Shown: positions 46,062 to 55,474 of the stretch, piece by piece
How the letters are laid out: each line of letters starts with the position of its first letter
Position numbering within the stretch: position 1 is the first letter of the stretch
Assembly (NCBI GenBank): GCA_005239725.1
Contig: SBBM01000038.1
Coordinates: forward strand, 1 to 59,360
Source: Planctomycetales bacterium
GTDB taxonomy: Bacteria > Omnitrophota > Gorgyraeia > Gygaellales > Profunditerraquicolaceae
Length of the DNA stretch: 59,360 nucleotides
Direction: 5' to 3'
Position numbers and translations under genes: made by a program
Notes under the pieces: model-generated
Told to the model about the DNA's origin: nothing
What the model saw: the letters and a program-made list of their open reading frames with translations, nothing else
Database searches by the model: none

Positions 46062-47357
46062 TTAACCTCTCCCTATACATTTGTAAATAAAGCCCATATT
46101 CTTCATTTTTGCCGGGCCAAAAATATTTCTTCCGTCGACGATTACCGGATGGCTGAGCAACTTTTTAATTTTTTCCAAATCCAGCCTCTTAAACTCATCC
46201 CATTCAGTCATAATCAAAAGGCAATTAGCTTTTCGCGCTGCTTCGTAAGGGTCATTGCAGAATTTAACCCCTTTTAATTCCGCGCTTGCTTTCGGCATGG
46301 CCTTGGGATCGTAAGCCTTAAGCCGCGCCCCCGCAGATATAAGCATCTTTGCTATATCCATAGCCACGGAATTGCGGATATCGTCTGTGTCGGGCTTAAA
46401 ACTCAAACCCAGGATGCCGATAGTTTTATCCTTGATTATCCATAAGGCTTCTTCAATTTTCTTGAATAAAACTTTTTTCTGTTCGTCATTTATGCGCCGA
46501 ACTGCTTTAAGTAATTCAAATTCATATCCTTTTACATGCGCCAAATGTATAAAGGCATCCACGTCCTTGGGAAAACAGGAGCCGCCGTAACCTGCACCGG
46601 CATTTAAAAACGACCGGCCTATGCGTTTATCCAAACCCATTGCCTCCGCCACTTTTTCCACATCCGCACCCACTCTCTCACAGATACTGGCGATAGCGTT
46701 GATAAACGAAATCTTGGTTGCCAGGAAAGAATTACAGGCGTGTTTTATGATTTCCGCGGTTTCGATATTGCAGGCGATTATCGGCGTCTTTAAAGGGCCA
46801 TAGAGCTTGCGCATAATCTCTTCGGCAGTCTTACTCGCTACGCCTATAATTATCCTGTCGGGATGCATGGCATCGGTTAAGGCCTGGCCTTCTCTGATGA
46901 ACTCCGGATTAGAAACAACATCAAAAGCGACCTTGCGCGAATTGCTCATTTCTATTGTACGCTTGATTTTTTCGCCGGTTTCTGCCGGCACTGTGCTCTT
47001 TTCCACAATAACTTTATATTCCTTCATAGCCCCGGCAATCGCGCGCGCGACTTTCTCCACTGCGGATAAATCCGCGCTCCCGTCGGAGCGGGATGGCGTG
47101 CCAACGCAAATAAAAATAATCTGGGATTTCTCTGTCGCTTCCTTTATGCTGAAAATAAAATTAAGCCTCTTTGCCTTTTTATTTCTTAAAACCATCTCTT
47201 CCAGGCCCGGCTCATATATCGGCATTATCCCCTTTTTAAGGCTTACAATTTTTTTCTTATCGTTATCCACGCAAATTACCCGGTTTCCCAACTCGGCAAG
47301 GCATGCCGCCGTAACCAAACCCACATAGCCCGAACCAATAACAGCTACTTTTTGCAT
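46062..47357 (-). CDS. ugd: UDP-glucose 6-dehydrogenase
   Basis: The 431-residue protein has the NAD motif GSGYVGLV at 8-15, [15 protein letters not shown] near 92 and the catalytic cysteine in [12 protein letters not shown] near 265. These are standard for UDP-glucose/GDP-mannose dehydrogenases. It makes UDP-glucuronate, the substrate of the next gene. A clean GGAGGT ribosome site precedes the ATG. Upstream is a short gap holding a palindrome repeat. Confidence 0.93.
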   Translation of the reverse strand: MQKVAVIGSGYVGLVTAACLAELGNRVICVDNDKKKIVSLKKGIMPIYEPGLEEMVLRNKKAKRLNFIFSIKEATEKSQIIFICVGTPSRSDGSADLSAVEKVARAIAGAMKEYKVIVEKSTVPAETGEKIKRTIEMSNSRKVAFDVVSNPEFIREGQALTDAMHPDRIIIGVASKTAEEIMRKLYGPLKTPIIACNIETAEIIKHACNSFLATKISFINAIASICERVGADVEKVAEAMGLDKRIGRSFLNAGAGYGGSCFPKDVDAFIHLAHVKGYEFELLKAVRRINDEQKKVLFKKIEEALWIIKDKTIGILGLSFKPDTDDIRNSVAMDIAKMLISAGARLKAYDPKAMPKASAELKGVKFCNDPYEAARKANCLLIMTEWDEFKRLDLEKIKKLLSHPVIVDGRNIFGPAKMKNMGFIYKCIGRG

Positions 47358-47370
47358 TTGAGTACCTCCG

Positions 47371-47392
47371 TTTTGGGGACAGGTGCCTTCTT
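47371..47392. repeat. GGACAGGTGCC-type palindromic repeat
   Basis: On the minus strand this reads as a GGCACCTGTCCCC block with flanking AAGAA and AAAA. It matches the same style of short palindrome repeat found at 51050, 52401, 54034 and 59341 in this window. It lies upstream of the ugd ribosome site. Confidence 0.6.
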
Positions 47393-47438
47393 TTACTTTA
47401 GAGCTAACAAGATAGCATCTGCCCCCGATTAGATTATC

Positions 47439-48962
47439 TCAAAGACAGTCCTTGTCACGGCCGAAGTCATCTTTTAGCCTGACAATATCGTCTTCCTCAA
47501 GGTAAGTTCCGGTCTGGACCTCGACAATTTTCAATACGGAATTACCTACGTTGGTCAGCCGGTGTATGCAGGAAACAGGAATAAATGTACTTTCGTTGGA
47601 ATTGACATAATACGATTTCTTGCCTTTGACAATCTTAGCCTTTCCTTCAACAACTACCCAGTGTTCGCTGCGTTTCTTATGCAGCTGCAGGCTTAAGGAA
47701 CACCCCGTTTTGACCTCAACTAATTTTATTTTAAAACCCTCCCCTCTGTCCAGCACAGTATAGCTGCCCCAGGGCCGCTTTACTGTGCGGTGAAAATAGT
47801 GCTCCGGGCGCTTATTGGCCTTTAAAATGTCAACCACTTTTTTCACTTCTTCGCTTTTGTCTTTTTTGGTTATAAGAAGGGCGTCAGGGGTATCAACAAC
47901 GATTAAGTCATTCAATCCTATGGTAGCGATTAAATGGTCTTTGCCTAAAACCGTTACATTCCTGCTTCCCAGATTAATTATATCGCCTATCAGGGCATTG
48001 CCTTTATTATCCTTCGGGAGAATCTCATCCCATGCCTGCCAACTCCCCAAATCCGACCAGCCGAGGTTGTCAGCTTTTAACATCAAAAGAGAATGCGACT
48101 TTTCAAGTATGCCGTAATCAAAGGATATGGCGCTAATATTATCCCAGACTGGATTTATATCGCCTGCCACATTGATTTTGGTTAGCTGCTTATACACGGA
48201 AGGCAGATGGATTTTGAAATCGCTTAAAAACTTCCTGCAGGAGCCGACGAAAATTCCGCTGTTCCAAAAATACCCTTTATTTTTTACGAATTTTTTTGCA
48301 GTGGCCAAATCCGGCTTTTCAAGGAATTTTTCCACTTCATAGATTTCCCTCGGGGACAGGTTCCTTTCGATCATCGTTATTTTTGGGGGCAGGCCTCTTC
48401 CGTTACGTTGCGATAGCCAAGACGAAGACTCTCCCCGCTTAGCGAGGCAAGACGGGATTTGTCCCGGTTTAGCTAGCCTTTTAACCTTTATATAGCCATA
48501 GCCGGTTGCCGGGCGGTATGGTGGTATGCCAAAAACAACCAGACGTTCATCGCATAAGTTAAAAGCCTTATTCAATGCGGCGCGGAACTGATTTGCGTGG
48601 TTAATCATGTGGTCGCAGGGAAGGACGCATACCCGGGCATCCGGAAAACGCAAGGAAATCAGGCGGACTGCAAGCCCGATGGAGGGAGCGGTATTTTTAG
48701 GGCTAGGCTCGCAAATTATATTTTCCTGAGGGATATTTAACGGAGAGACAAACTCAATAATCTGATTGCGGTACAGGTCTGAAGTAACTATAAAGATATT
48801 TTTTGCCGGAATCAACGGTTTTATCCGGCTGACAGTCTGCGCAAATAAACTGTCATTCTCATGCAAGGAAAGAAATTGCTTTGGCTCAAGTGTGCGGCTT
48901 TGCGGCCAGAATCTCGAACCCTGCCCGCCCGCTAAGAGTACGGCGTAGTTATGATTAGGCAT
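47439..48962 (-). CDS. manC: Mannose-1-phosphate guanylyltransferase / mannose-6-phosphate isomerase
   Basis: The 507-residue bifunctional enzyme has the guanylyltransferase motif LAGGQGSRFWPQSR at 10-23, FVEKP-like YEVEKFLEKPD and the cupin-type phosphomannose isomerase domain (LHKKRSEHWVVVEG, FIPVSCIHRLTNVG) at the C-terminus. It makes GDP-mannose, a donor for mannose- or fucose-type sugars. Residues about 163-194 are an extra Gly/Ser/Arg-rich stretch encoded by a dispersed palindrome repeat in frame. Family members lack this insertion, which lies between the YGYIKVKRL strand and the VEKF loop. Confidence 0.9.
   Translation of the reverse strand: MPNHNYAVLLAGGQGSRFWPQSRTLEPKQFLSLHENDSLFAQTVSRIKPLIPAKNIFIVTSDLYRNQIIEFVSPLNIPQENIICEPSPKNTAPSIGLAVRLISLRFPDARVCVLPCDHMINHANQFRAALNKAFNLCDERLVVFGIPPYRPATGYGYIKVKRLAKPGQIPSCLAKRGESSSWLSQRNGRGLPPKITMIERNLSPREIYEVEKFLEKPDLATAKKFVKNKGYFWNSGIFVGSCRKFLSDFKIHLPSVYKQLTKINVAGDINPVWDNISAISFDYGILEKSHSLLMLKADNLGWSDLGSWQAWDEILPKDNKGNALIGDIINLGSRNVTVLGKDHLIATIGLNDLIVVDTPDALLITKKDKSEEVKKVVDILKANKRPEHYFHRTVKRPWGSYTVLDRGEGFKIKLVEVKTGCSLSLQLHKKRSEHWVVVEGKAKIVKGKKSYYVNSNESTFIPVSCIHRLTNVGNSVLKIVEVQTGTYLEEDDIVRLKDDFGRDKDCL
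48380..48475. repeat. Palindromic repeat element inserted in frame in manC
   Basis: About 60 bases here closely match the element at 52401-52460: GCAGGCCTCTTCCG, then TTGC, AT and GCCAAGACGA are shared with only scattered changes. A longer flank adds GGGACAAATCCC. The element keeps the manC frame and adds about 30 residues to the protein. This recalls the in-frame palindromic elements of Rickettsia. Confidence 0.7.
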
Positions 48963-48974
48963 ATTAGATTCTTT

Positions 48975-50204
48975 TCACAGATAAAACCAAGGTAAAGCAA
49001 TAACATTATCCGCGAGGAGCTCTTTTCTACCTCCCATCGTAATCACAAATCCATGTTTTGCTGCCTTGCCGTAATCGTTTAAAAAACTTTTCAACCCTTT
49101 TATATCCGATTGAGCCACAAAAGAAGAACTTTTAATCTCTATTGGAATAACTGTACTACCCATATCAATAACGCAATCGACTTCCGCGCCTGCGGATGTC
49201 CGCCAATAGCATATTTTATAATTTTTATTTAATGCCTTTATCCTCCTGATTATTTCAAGCATAACCGCATGCTCAAAAAGGACGCCTTTTTGAGCATTTA
49301 CCAGTCCGCCGGTAAGCGGAAAACGGGCTAAGACATTCCGTACGCCTATGTCAAAAAAGTAATAACGAGGGGAGGAAAGAATCCGTTTACGGGAATTTTT
49401 CAGGTACGGTTCTATCTTTTCGATAACCAGGGTATCTTCGAGTATATTATAAAATTCTTTGACCGCAGGTTGGCTGACTCCTGATTCGGCTGAAAGCTTA
49501 TATAGATTAGGGTTTGTGCCGGACCCTACGGCAGCAAGCTCAAGAAAACGGGAAAAGGCGCCTATTTTTCTGCTCAACGCCTCTGCCCTAATTTCCTCTT
49601 CAAGGTATATCTCGACGTAGGCCTTTAAAAAATCCTCCCTTTCTTTCTGGGATAATCTCACAATTCCAGGCAATGAACCGTAAATAAGCGTATCCTCAAA
49701 CGAATAAGGAACATCGTAATTAATATTACCAATGGCCAGCTCCGTTATGGCGCTGCCCCGGATTAATCCTAACTCTCCCCATAGCAAAGGGCTTAAATGA
49801 TAACGTTTTATTCTACCCGGCAGAAGGTTAATGCCCTGCCGTTTTAATTTCCGCGCAGATGAACCGGTAAGTATAAAATGCGCATCCTTATCATCAATGA
49901 GGGCCTGCACCGCGTCAAATAACGCCGGGACTTTTTGCGCCTCGTCAATAAAAACGCAGGGGTTATTTTTAAACGCGCGGACCTGGCCAATCAGTCTCGA
50001 AGGCTCTCTCTCTAACTCTATCCGCAGAGAAGGCTCCTGTAAAAGGTATTTTACGGTATTCTTTACCTTTTTAAGGCATTCATTTACCAGTGTAGTCTTA
50101 CCGACCTGACGCGGGCCTAAAATAAGGGATGAGTGGCCTTTTTTTATTCCGGCGGCGATTGCCTTATTGAGGTATCGTAATAATGGTTTATTTTTACCTT
50201 GCAT
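48975..50204 (-). CDS. AAA ATPase with DUF4143-type C-terminus
   Basis: The 409-residue protein has Walker A GPRQVGKT at 30-37 and a Walker B block CVFIDEAQK near 88-96. ILTGSSARKLK is the sensor region, and the C-terminal half is the DUF4143 nuclease-like fold (CYWRTSAGAEVDCVID near 330). These proteins are common in archaea and bacteria with no agreed function; the C-terminal fold is shared with restriction-type nucleases. The gene has its own leaderless promoter and is not sugar-related, so it may be a passenger. Confidence 0.85.
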   Translation of the reverse strand: MQGKNKPLLRYLNKAIAAGIKKGHSSLILGPRQVGKTTLVNECLKKVKNTVKYLLQEPSLRIELEREPSRLIGQVRAFKNNPCVFIDEAQKVPALFDAVQALIDDKDAHFILTGSSARKLKRQGINLLPGRIKRYHLSPLLWGELGLIRGSAITELAIGNINYDVPYSFEDTLIYGSLPGIVRLSQKEREDFLKAYVEIYLEEEIRAEALSRKIGAFSRFLELAAVGSGTNPNLYKLSAESGVSQPAVKEFYNILEDTLVIEKIEPYLKNSRKRILSSPRYYFFDIGVRNVLARFPLTGGLVNAQKGVLFEHAVMLEIIRRIKALNKNYKICYWRTSAGAEVDCVIDMGSTVIPIEIKSSSFVAQSDIKGLKSFLNDYGKAAKHGFVITMGGRKELLADNVIALPWFYL

Positions 50205-50206
50205 AA

Positions 50207-50222
50207 ATAAAGTATACTTTAT
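50207..50222. promoter_or_regulatory. 16-bp perfect palindrome over the -10 box
   Basis: ATAAAGTATACTTTAT is a perfect 16-base inverted repeat that covers the -10 box of the ATPase promoter. This position is ideal for a repressor that blocks RNA polymerase, perhaps the product itself. Confidence 0.6.
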
Positions 50223-50239
50223 ATTTTGATTCTTGTCAA
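50211..50239 (-). promoter_or_regulatory. Strong sigma70-like promoter for the AAA ATPase
   Basis: On the minus strand TTGACA (50234-50239, perfect consensus) is followed by 17 bases and TATACT (50211-50216). The ATG starts six bases after the -10 box, so transcription is expected to begin at the A of the start codon and give a leaderless message. The layout matches the promoter at 44021-44049. Confidence 0.75.
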
Positions 50240-50256
50240 GCAGATAATTAATCTGC
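50240..50256. repeat. Small inverted repeat at the epimerase stop
   Basis: GCAGAT and ATCTGC flank a five-base loop, forming a six-pair stem at the end of the epimerase gene. There is no U-tract after it, so it is not a standard terminator. It could slow or attenuate transcripts before the ATPase promoter. Confidence 0.35.
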
Positions 50257-51225
50257 CGGGGAGAGTCCCTGAAAATAGTCGACTGTCTTTCTTAGGCCAT
50301 CTTCAAAGCCGATTTTTGACTCGTAACCCAAAACCTCTCTTGCCTGAGAAATATCCGCAAGCGTCTTAAAAACATCACCCGGCCTTATCGGAAGGAACAA
50401 AGGCTTAATTTTCTTATTCATGATTTTATTAAGCAGAGCGACCAAATCTAAAACCGTATTGTCTTTTCCGGTGGCAATATTAAAAAGCGCGTATTTAATG
50501 CCGGGGGTCGTCGCTGCTAATATGTTAGCCTCGACTACATTGGCGACATAAGTAAAATCCCGCGACTGTTTTCCGTTGCCAAAAATGGGCGGCTGTTTTC
50601 CTTTGAGCATGCAACTGATAAACTTTGGAATTACTACCGCATACTGGTCATCAAGCGCCTGCCTGGGCCCAAAGACATTAAAATAACGTAAAGATACTGT
50701 TTCTAAACCATAAATCTTAGAATATATGCGACAGTAATATTCACTGCATAATTTGGTTAATGCGTAAGGAGAAATGAGCCTGGAGAGCTCGGTTTCTCTC
50801 TCCGGGAATTTATCCGTATCGCCATATATGGAACTCGAAGAAGCGAATACAAAACGTTTTACCTTTTGCGCATGCGCTGCCTTAAGCATATTCAGGGTGC
50901 CGTTGATATTAACATCATTATATTCGTAGGGATTAATCAAGGACCTCGGCACGGAGCGCAATGCCGCCTGGTGTAAAACAAAATCCACACCGAAGCATGC
51001 GCGCAAACAGATTTTGTAATTGCGGATGTCGCCCTTGAGCAATTCAAAAGCAGGGACAGTCCCCTTCGGGGGCAGCCCCTGGCGAATAAATTTAAGGTTA
51101 AATTCTTTGCCAGAAGAGAAATTATCCAAAACGCGCACAAAATTACCCTCTTTAAGCAGCCGTTCAACTATATGCGACCCGATAAAACCAGCCCCTCCGG
51201 TTACCAGATACTTTCTCTTCCTCAT
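50248..51225 (-). CDS. NAD-dependent UDP-hexose 4-epimerase
   Basis: The 325-residue SDR enzyme has VTGGAGFIGSH at 8-18, DNFSSG near 36, SSSSIYG near 130 and the YALTK tyrosine-lysine pair near 153. The ALRSVPRSLINP block is close to WbpP-type UDP-GlcNAc C4-epimerases. An unusual stretch, QGLPPKGTVPAF at about 47-58, is encoded by a GGGACAGTCCCC-type palindrome repeat in the frame and sits in a surface loop position. It may supply UDP-GalNAc or UDP-galactose to the locus. Confidence 0.85.
   Translation of the reverse strand: MRKRKYLVTGGAGFIGSHIVERLLKEGNFVRVLDNFSSGKEFNLKFIRQGLPPKGTVPAFELLKGDIRNYKICLRACFGVDFVLHQAALRSVPRSLINPYEYNDVNINGTLNMLKAAHAQKVKRFVFASSSSIYGDTDKFPERETELSRLISPYALTKLCSEYYCRIYSKIYGLETVSLRYFNVFGPRQALDDQYAVVIPKFISCMLKGKQPPIFGNGKQSRDFTYVANVVEANILAATTPGIKYALFNIATGKDNTVLDLVALLNKIMNKKIKPLFLPIRPGDVFKTLADISQAREVLGYESKIGFEDGLRKTVDYFQGLSPAD
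51050..51083. repeat. GGGACAGTCCCC palindromic repeat inside a coding frame
   Basis: The 34 bases contain GGGACAGTCCCC and a CCCCTTCGGGGG hairpin. They lie in frame in the epimerase gene and encode the QGLPPKGTVPAF stretch. The same type of repeat occurs between genes in this window. Confidence 0.7.
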
Positions 51226-51229
51226 TTTA

Positions 51230-52396
51230 TCATTTCTCCACTTTTAGGAAACGCCGGCTGCCGACTTTAAGCACGCCTGGCAGAACAATACTGAAATTCT
51301 CGTCGGTAACCTTGTTGCCATTAAACTCCACTGCCCCTTGCTGCAATAACCGGCGCGCTTCGTTTTTACTCTTTGCCAAACCGCTCCCGACAATTACGTC
51401 AATAACTTTTACCGGGCCCGAAATTTTAAAAACCGGCATAGCATCGGGAATCTGTCTGGAGCTAAATACCTTCTCAAAATTATCCGCGGCCTTATCCGCT
51501 GTTTCAGCCGAATGATACTTTCCGATAATAATCTTGGCTAATTTTACCTTTGCCTCTTTAGGATGCATAGCTTTCACACTATCCAAATCCTCGACGGTAA
51601 GCAGGGTGTAATATTTAAACATCAACTCATCGGATATCGACATAATCTTACCAAACATATCGTCGGGCTTCTCATTTATCCCGACATAATTTCCGTAAGA
51701 TTTGCTCATTTTCTGTGCGCCGTCAGTACCTTCCAGAAGCGGCATAGTAATAACAACCTGCTGCTCCTGGTTAAAGTCTTTCTGGATATCCCTGCCGATC
51801 AAAAGATTAAATATCTGGTCTGTCCCCCCTATTTCCACATCCGCTTCCAACTTTACGGAATCAAAACCCTGCAAAACCGGATACATAAACTCCAGGAGCG
51901 AAATATCTTTATTATCCGAAAGCCTTTTTTTAAAATCCGCCCGCGCAAGCATCTGCGATACTGTCGCATGCGTGGTCAGCTTTAGGATTTCCAGGACACT
52001 CATCTTGTCAAACCATTCGCCGTTGAAAACAACCTTAATTTTATGGATATCCAGTATTTTGGAAACTTGTTTTTTGTAGGTTTCGGCATTCCTGCGCACC
52101 TCTTCCGGGGTAAGTTGCTTTCTTGTTTCTGACCTCCCGCTGGGGTCTCCGATACGCCCGGTAAAATCACCGATAAGAAAATAAACCTGGTGCCCTAAAT
52201 CCTGAAACTGGCGCAGTTTGCTTAATAATACCGTGTGCCCCAGGTGCAAATCCGGGGCAGTGGGGTCAAAACCGGCTTTTATGCGCAAGGGCCGGTTCTC
52301 CTTTTGGGCGCTTTCTAATTTCCGGATTAATTCCTCCTCGGAAATTATGTCAACTGCGCCGCGCTTGATTATTTCTAATTGATTTTTAATGTCCAT
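51230..52396 (-). CDS. tyrS: Tyrosyl-tRNA synthetase
   Basis: The 388-residue class I synthetase has HLGH at 51-54 and KMSKS at 229-233. It ends with an S4 domain ([25 protein letters not shown]). It charges tRNA-Tyr. It is an essential housekeeping gene and sits beside rpsA in the core operon. Its upstream gap is taken over by a palindrome repeat, so the ribosome site before the ATG is weak (AAAAAGAG). Confidence 0.96.
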   Translation of the reverse strand: MDIKNQLEIIKRGAVDIISEEELIRKLESAQKENRPLRIKAGFDPTAPDLHLGHTVLLSKLRQFQDLGHQVYFLIGDFTGRIGDPSGRSETRKQLTPEEVRRNAETYKKQVSKILDIHKIKVVFNGEWFDKMSVLEILKLTTHATVSQMLARADFKKRLSDNKDISLLEFMYPVLQGFDSVKLEADVEIGGTDQIFNLLIGRDIQKDFNQEQQVVITMPLLEGTDGAQKMSKSYGNYVGINEKPDDMFGKIMSISDELMFKYYTLLTVEDLDSVKAMHPKEAKVKLAKIIIGKYHSAETADKAADNFEKVFSSRQIPDAMPVFKISGPVKVIDVIVGSGLAKSKNEARRLLQQGAVEFNGNKVTDENFSIVLPGVLKVGSRRFLKVEK

Positions 52397-52400
52397 AGCT

Positions 52401-52460
52401 CTTTTTGGAGACAGGCCTCTTCCGCTACTTTGCTATCGCCAAGACGAGGACTGTCCCCAT
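52401..52460. repeat. Palindromic repeat element between rpsA and tyrS
   Basis: On the minus strand GGGGACAG near one end pairs with CTGTCTCC near the other, around a middle part that starts TCTTGGCGATAGC. The block matches the manC copy at 48380 along about 60 bases. It fills the gap between the two genes. Confidence 0.7.
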
Positions 52461-52464
52461 TTGG

Positions 52465-54006
52465 CTATATCTTCGCCGACAACCCCATCTTGCACTGCTC
52501 GACATCAACCTTGATTACCTTAACTTTTATTTTGTCGCCCGGCTTAAGCTGCTTTAACTGCTCCTGGTCTATCTCGTTGGAGAAAACCAGTCCTTCCAGG
52601 TCTTCGTCTATTTTTGCAAACACGCCAAAATCCGTAATGTTGACAACCTCGACCTCAAGCTGGGTATCTAAGGGGTATTTCTTGGCGATTTCCGGCCAGG
52701 GGTTAGGCTGCAATTGCTTTAACCCTAGAGCGATACGCTGATTTTGGGCATCAACCGAAAGGATTGCCACCTCTATCTTTTGGCCTTTTTTCAGAACATC
52801 CTGGGGATGAGCTATCCTTTTCGTCCAGGATAAGTCAGAAATATGAATCATCCCTTCAAGGGCTAAGTCTAGTTCCACAAATACTCCATACTTGGTAAAA
52901 CCCTTTACTTTTCCCTGGACAGTTGCGCCGGGCGCATATTTAGAACCCGCTTCAAGCCACGGATTTTGCTCTAATTGTTTGAGACTGAGGGCGATTTTCC
53001 TGGCTTCTTTGTCCACGTTTAAGACCTGGACCTCAAGCATATCGCCTATGGCAAACATTTCCGCCGGATTTTCCACCCTCTTTACCCAGGATATCTCGGA
53101 TACGTGGATAAGGCCCTCAATGCCTTTTTCCAGTTCCACAAAAATTCCGTAAGGAAGTATGTTTACCACCTTGCCCTTGACCTTAGTCCCGGCGGTGTAT
53201 TTGGTCTCAATGTCTCCCCAGGGGTCGGGAGTCCTCTGTTTTAGGCCCAAAGAAATCTTATTTGACTCCTTATCAATATTCAGCACCACTACCTCTATCC
53301 TGTCTCCCACAGCTACTATCTCGGAAGGATGCGTCACCTTTGACCAGGACATATCGGTAATATGCAGGAGGCCGTCCACTCCGCCCAAATCAATAAATGC
53401 GCCGAAATCGGTTATGGCTTTTACAGTGCCCGGATATACCTCCCCTGCCCTTAATTCCTGCCAGATTTTTTCCCGGGCCTTATCTTTTTCCTTCTGCATA
53501 GCCTCCCGGCGGGAAAGTATAATACTGTACCTGAGCTTATTAATCTTTACAATCTTAAACTTAAATACCTTGTAAAGTATGTCCTTATCCGGCACATTTT
53601 TGAAAGCCGATAAGGATGATGGCAAAAACCCGTCTATGCCCATAACATCAACGAGGAAACCGCCCTTTACTTTCTTGGTGGGCTTACCGTCAACGAGCTC
53701 CCCGTCCTCAAAATTCTTTACCACCTGGCCCCAACCCTGCATGTGTTTTGCCTTTTCGCGGGAGAGCACGATTGTCCCCACCTCGTTTTCAATAGACTCA
53801 ACAAGAAAATCGAGCTCTTTGCCTACTTCCAGTTCGTCTTTGCCGAATTCGGTTATAGGGACTATTCCTTCGGACTTAAAATCCACATCAACCAGCACCT
53901 CTTTCTGTTTTAGCCAGACAATCTTGCCTTTAACCACCTGGCCTTCCCGGATGATTTTTATGCTTTCGTTATACATCTGTTCCAAAGCGGACCTTTCTTC
54001 TGACAT
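52465..54006 (-). CDS. rpsA: 30S ribosomal protein S1
   Basis: The 513 residues are made of six S1 RNA-binding repeats, with the recurring pattern G-x-VKG-x-V-x(8)-GxFVELE-x(6)-GLIH (near 195, 280, 365 and 450 most clearly). S1 helps recruit structured mRNAs to the ribosome. A good GAGGAA site precedes the ATG. It follows ispH with a 38-base gap that contains a GGGACAGTCCC palindrome. Confidence 0.95.
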   Translation of the reverse strand: MSEERSALEQMYNESIKIIREGQVVKGKIVWLKQKEVLVDVDFKSEGIVPITEFGKDELEVGKELDFLVESIENEVGTIVLSREKAKHMQGWGQVVKNFEDGELVDGKPTKKVKGGFLVDVMGIDGFLPSSLSAFKNVPDKDILYKVFKFKIVKINKLRYSIILSRREAMQKEKDKAREKIWQELRAGEVYPGTVKAITDFGAFIDLGGVDGLLHITDMSWSKVTHPSEIVAVGDRIEVVVLNIDKESNKISLGLKQRTPDPWGDIETKYTAGTKVKGKVVNILPYGIFVELEKGIEGLIHVSEISWVKRVENPAEMFAIGDMLEVQVLNVDKEARKIALSLKQLEQNPWLEAGSKYAPGATVQGKVKGFTKYGVFVELDLALEGMIHISDLSWTKRIAHPQDVLKKGQKIEVAILSVDAQNQRIALGLKQLQPNPWPEIAKKYPLDTQLEVEVVNITDFGVFAKIDEDLEGLVFSNEIDQEQLKQLKPGDKIKVKVIKVDVEQCKMGLSAKI

Positions 54007-54033
54007 TTTAATTTCCTCCTTAAATAAAATTTT

Positions 54034-54046
54034 AGGGACAGTCCCT
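54034..54046. repeat. AGGGACAGTCCCT palindrome between ispH and rpsA
   Basis: A perfect short inverted repeat, of the same type as the other GGGACAGTCCC elements in this window. It overlaps the ispH stop codon region. Confidence 0.7.
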
Positions 54047-54896
54047 ATTTATGCCTTATTTTCTCAATTATTTTTTTCGCCAGCCAATCAGGCGCGGACG
54101 CGCCGCTTATTATCCCCACAGTTTTGGCGCCCTTTAATATTTTATCCAGGGGCGCATCTTCCTTTTCAATCAGGTACGTATTTTTGTTGATTTTCCGCCC
54201 GATTGAAAATAGCCTCTTGGTATTTGCGCTCATCTTAGAGCCGATAACCAGCAGCACGTCGGAAGACCTTGCAAGCTTTGCGGCTTCCTTCTGCCGGTTG
54301 GCCGTATCCAGGCAGATGGTGTTAAATATCTGCGCCTCTCTCACTTCGGGATTCTTCTCTAAAATCTTGCTTACCATCAGGAAGAATTTATCTTTTGCCT
54401 GGGTAGTCTGGGAAATAATCCCGATTTTTTTAAACGTTATTTTGCCATCATTAATATCCTCTGCCTTATCAATAACCCGCGCCCCGGGAGCCAGGTCTAA
54501 AAGTGCTCTTATTTCAGGGTGCTTTTCGTCGCCGATAATAACCACTTTAAACCCCTGTCCATAGAGCCTTGAGCATATCCTCTGCACCGAAGAAACATAG
54601 GGGCACGTTACATCAATGAGTTTTAAATTTTTCTTCTTAGCCGCAATAAGCACGCGCTTCGGGCTGCCGTGGGAAGGTAAAATTACCGTTGAGCGGGCTT
54701 CTATATTGTCCAGTGAATTAACTACACATAGGTTCCTTTCTTTAAGCCTCTTAATAACCTGGGGGTTATGAATTATCTGGCCTAAAGAATAAACTTTGTT
54801 TTCTTTAGCGGAAAGCAATGTCTTTTCGGCAATATTAATTGCCCTGCGGACACCTGAACAAAAGCCGGTATTCCTGGCTAATTTGATACTGAGCAT
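54045..54896 (-). CDS. ispH: 4-hydroxy-3-methylbut-2-enyl diphosphate reductase
   Basis: The 283-residue iron-sulfur enzyme has the three cluster cysteines at C13 (GFCSGV), C98 (DVTCPYVS) and C195 (NTICLDTANRQ). It makes IPP and DMAPP in the MEP pathway of isoprenoid synthesis, needed for the lipid carrier undecaprenyl phosphate. It overlaps plsC by 19 bases. The order plsC-ispH-rpsA is common in bacteria. Confidence 0.94.
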   Translation of the reverse strand: MLSIKLARNTGFCSGVRRAINIAEKTLLSAKENKVYSLGQIIHNPQVIKRLKERNLCVVNSLDNIEARSTVILPSHGSPKRVLIAAKKKNLKLIDVTCPYVSSVQRICSRLYGQGFKVVIIGDEKHPEIRALLDLAPGARVIDKAEDINDGKITFKKIGIISQTTQAKDKFFLMVSKILEKNPEVREAQIFNTICLDTANRQKEAAKLARSSDVLLVIGSKMSANTKRLFSIGRKINKNTYLIEKEDAPLDKILKGAKTVGIISGASAPDWLAKKIIEKIRHK

Positions 54897-55474
54897 GCAA
54901 TACGCCTGATCTCATCCATCGCAAGCCGGGCAACGTCCTGATAAGGCATCCTCCTTTCCACAGAAATTTGTTTTCCGAAATACACGGAAATCTTGTCAAA
55001 ATGAAAAAATTTTGCGCCTATAGGAAGAATTTTCTCTGAGCCCTTTATGAAAGCCGGGACTATGGGGGCGCCGGTCTTTGTGGCTACGAAACCTATGCCT
55101 GCCTCTGGCCTATCGGACAACCCGTTAAACTGGCGTCTGCCTTCCGGGAACAAAACTAATCCCTGCCCGCCCTTTAGCCGGCGTATAGATTCTTTTAACG
55201 CCGAGATATCTGCCGCGCCCCTCTTGACCGGAAATGCACCCAATTGAAAAAGAAACCAGGAAGTTAAAGGATTACAAAATAGTTCTTCTTTCGCCATAAA
55301 ACTTACCCTGCGCGGGCAGGTTGAGCCCATAAGTATGGGGTCTAAATTGCTCACGTGGTTAGCCGCCAGAATAAAGCCTCCTTTTCGGGGGAGATTTTTT
55401 ATTCCCTGCACCTTTAACCCGAACATAAGCCTGCACAGCCAATAAGCAGACCATTTGGCAAGAAAGTGAATCAT
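54878..55474 (-). CDS. plsC: 1-acyl-sn-glycerol-3-phosphate acyltransferase
   Basis: The 198-residue enzyme has the HX4D motif NHVSNLDP (H40, D45) and the FPEGRRQ motif near 112. It acylates lysophosphatidic acid in phospholipid synthesis. The N-terminal hydrophobic stretch suits a membrane enzyme. It is coupled to the phosphohexomutase gene by ATGA. Confidence 0.92.
   Translation of the reverse strand: MIHFLAKWSAYWLCRLMFGLKVQGIKNLPRKGGFILAANHVSNLDPILMGSTCPRRVSFMAKEELFCNPLTSWFLFQLGAFPVKRGAADISALKESIRRLKGGQGLVLFPEGRRQFNGLSDRPEAGIGFVATKTGAPIVPAFIKGSEKILPIGAKFFHFDKISVYFGKQISVERRMPYQDVARLAMDEIRRIACSVSN

Noticed and set aside
50240..50256. Rho-independent terminator after the epimerase gene
   Set aside because: The stem is only six pairs and no U-tract follows. 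It is kept only as an inverted repeat.
53579..54190. A 203-residue plus-strand open frame across ispH and rpsA
   Set aside because: Both genes on the other strand are core genes with full motifs, and this frame is Ser/Thr-rich, typical of antisense reading.
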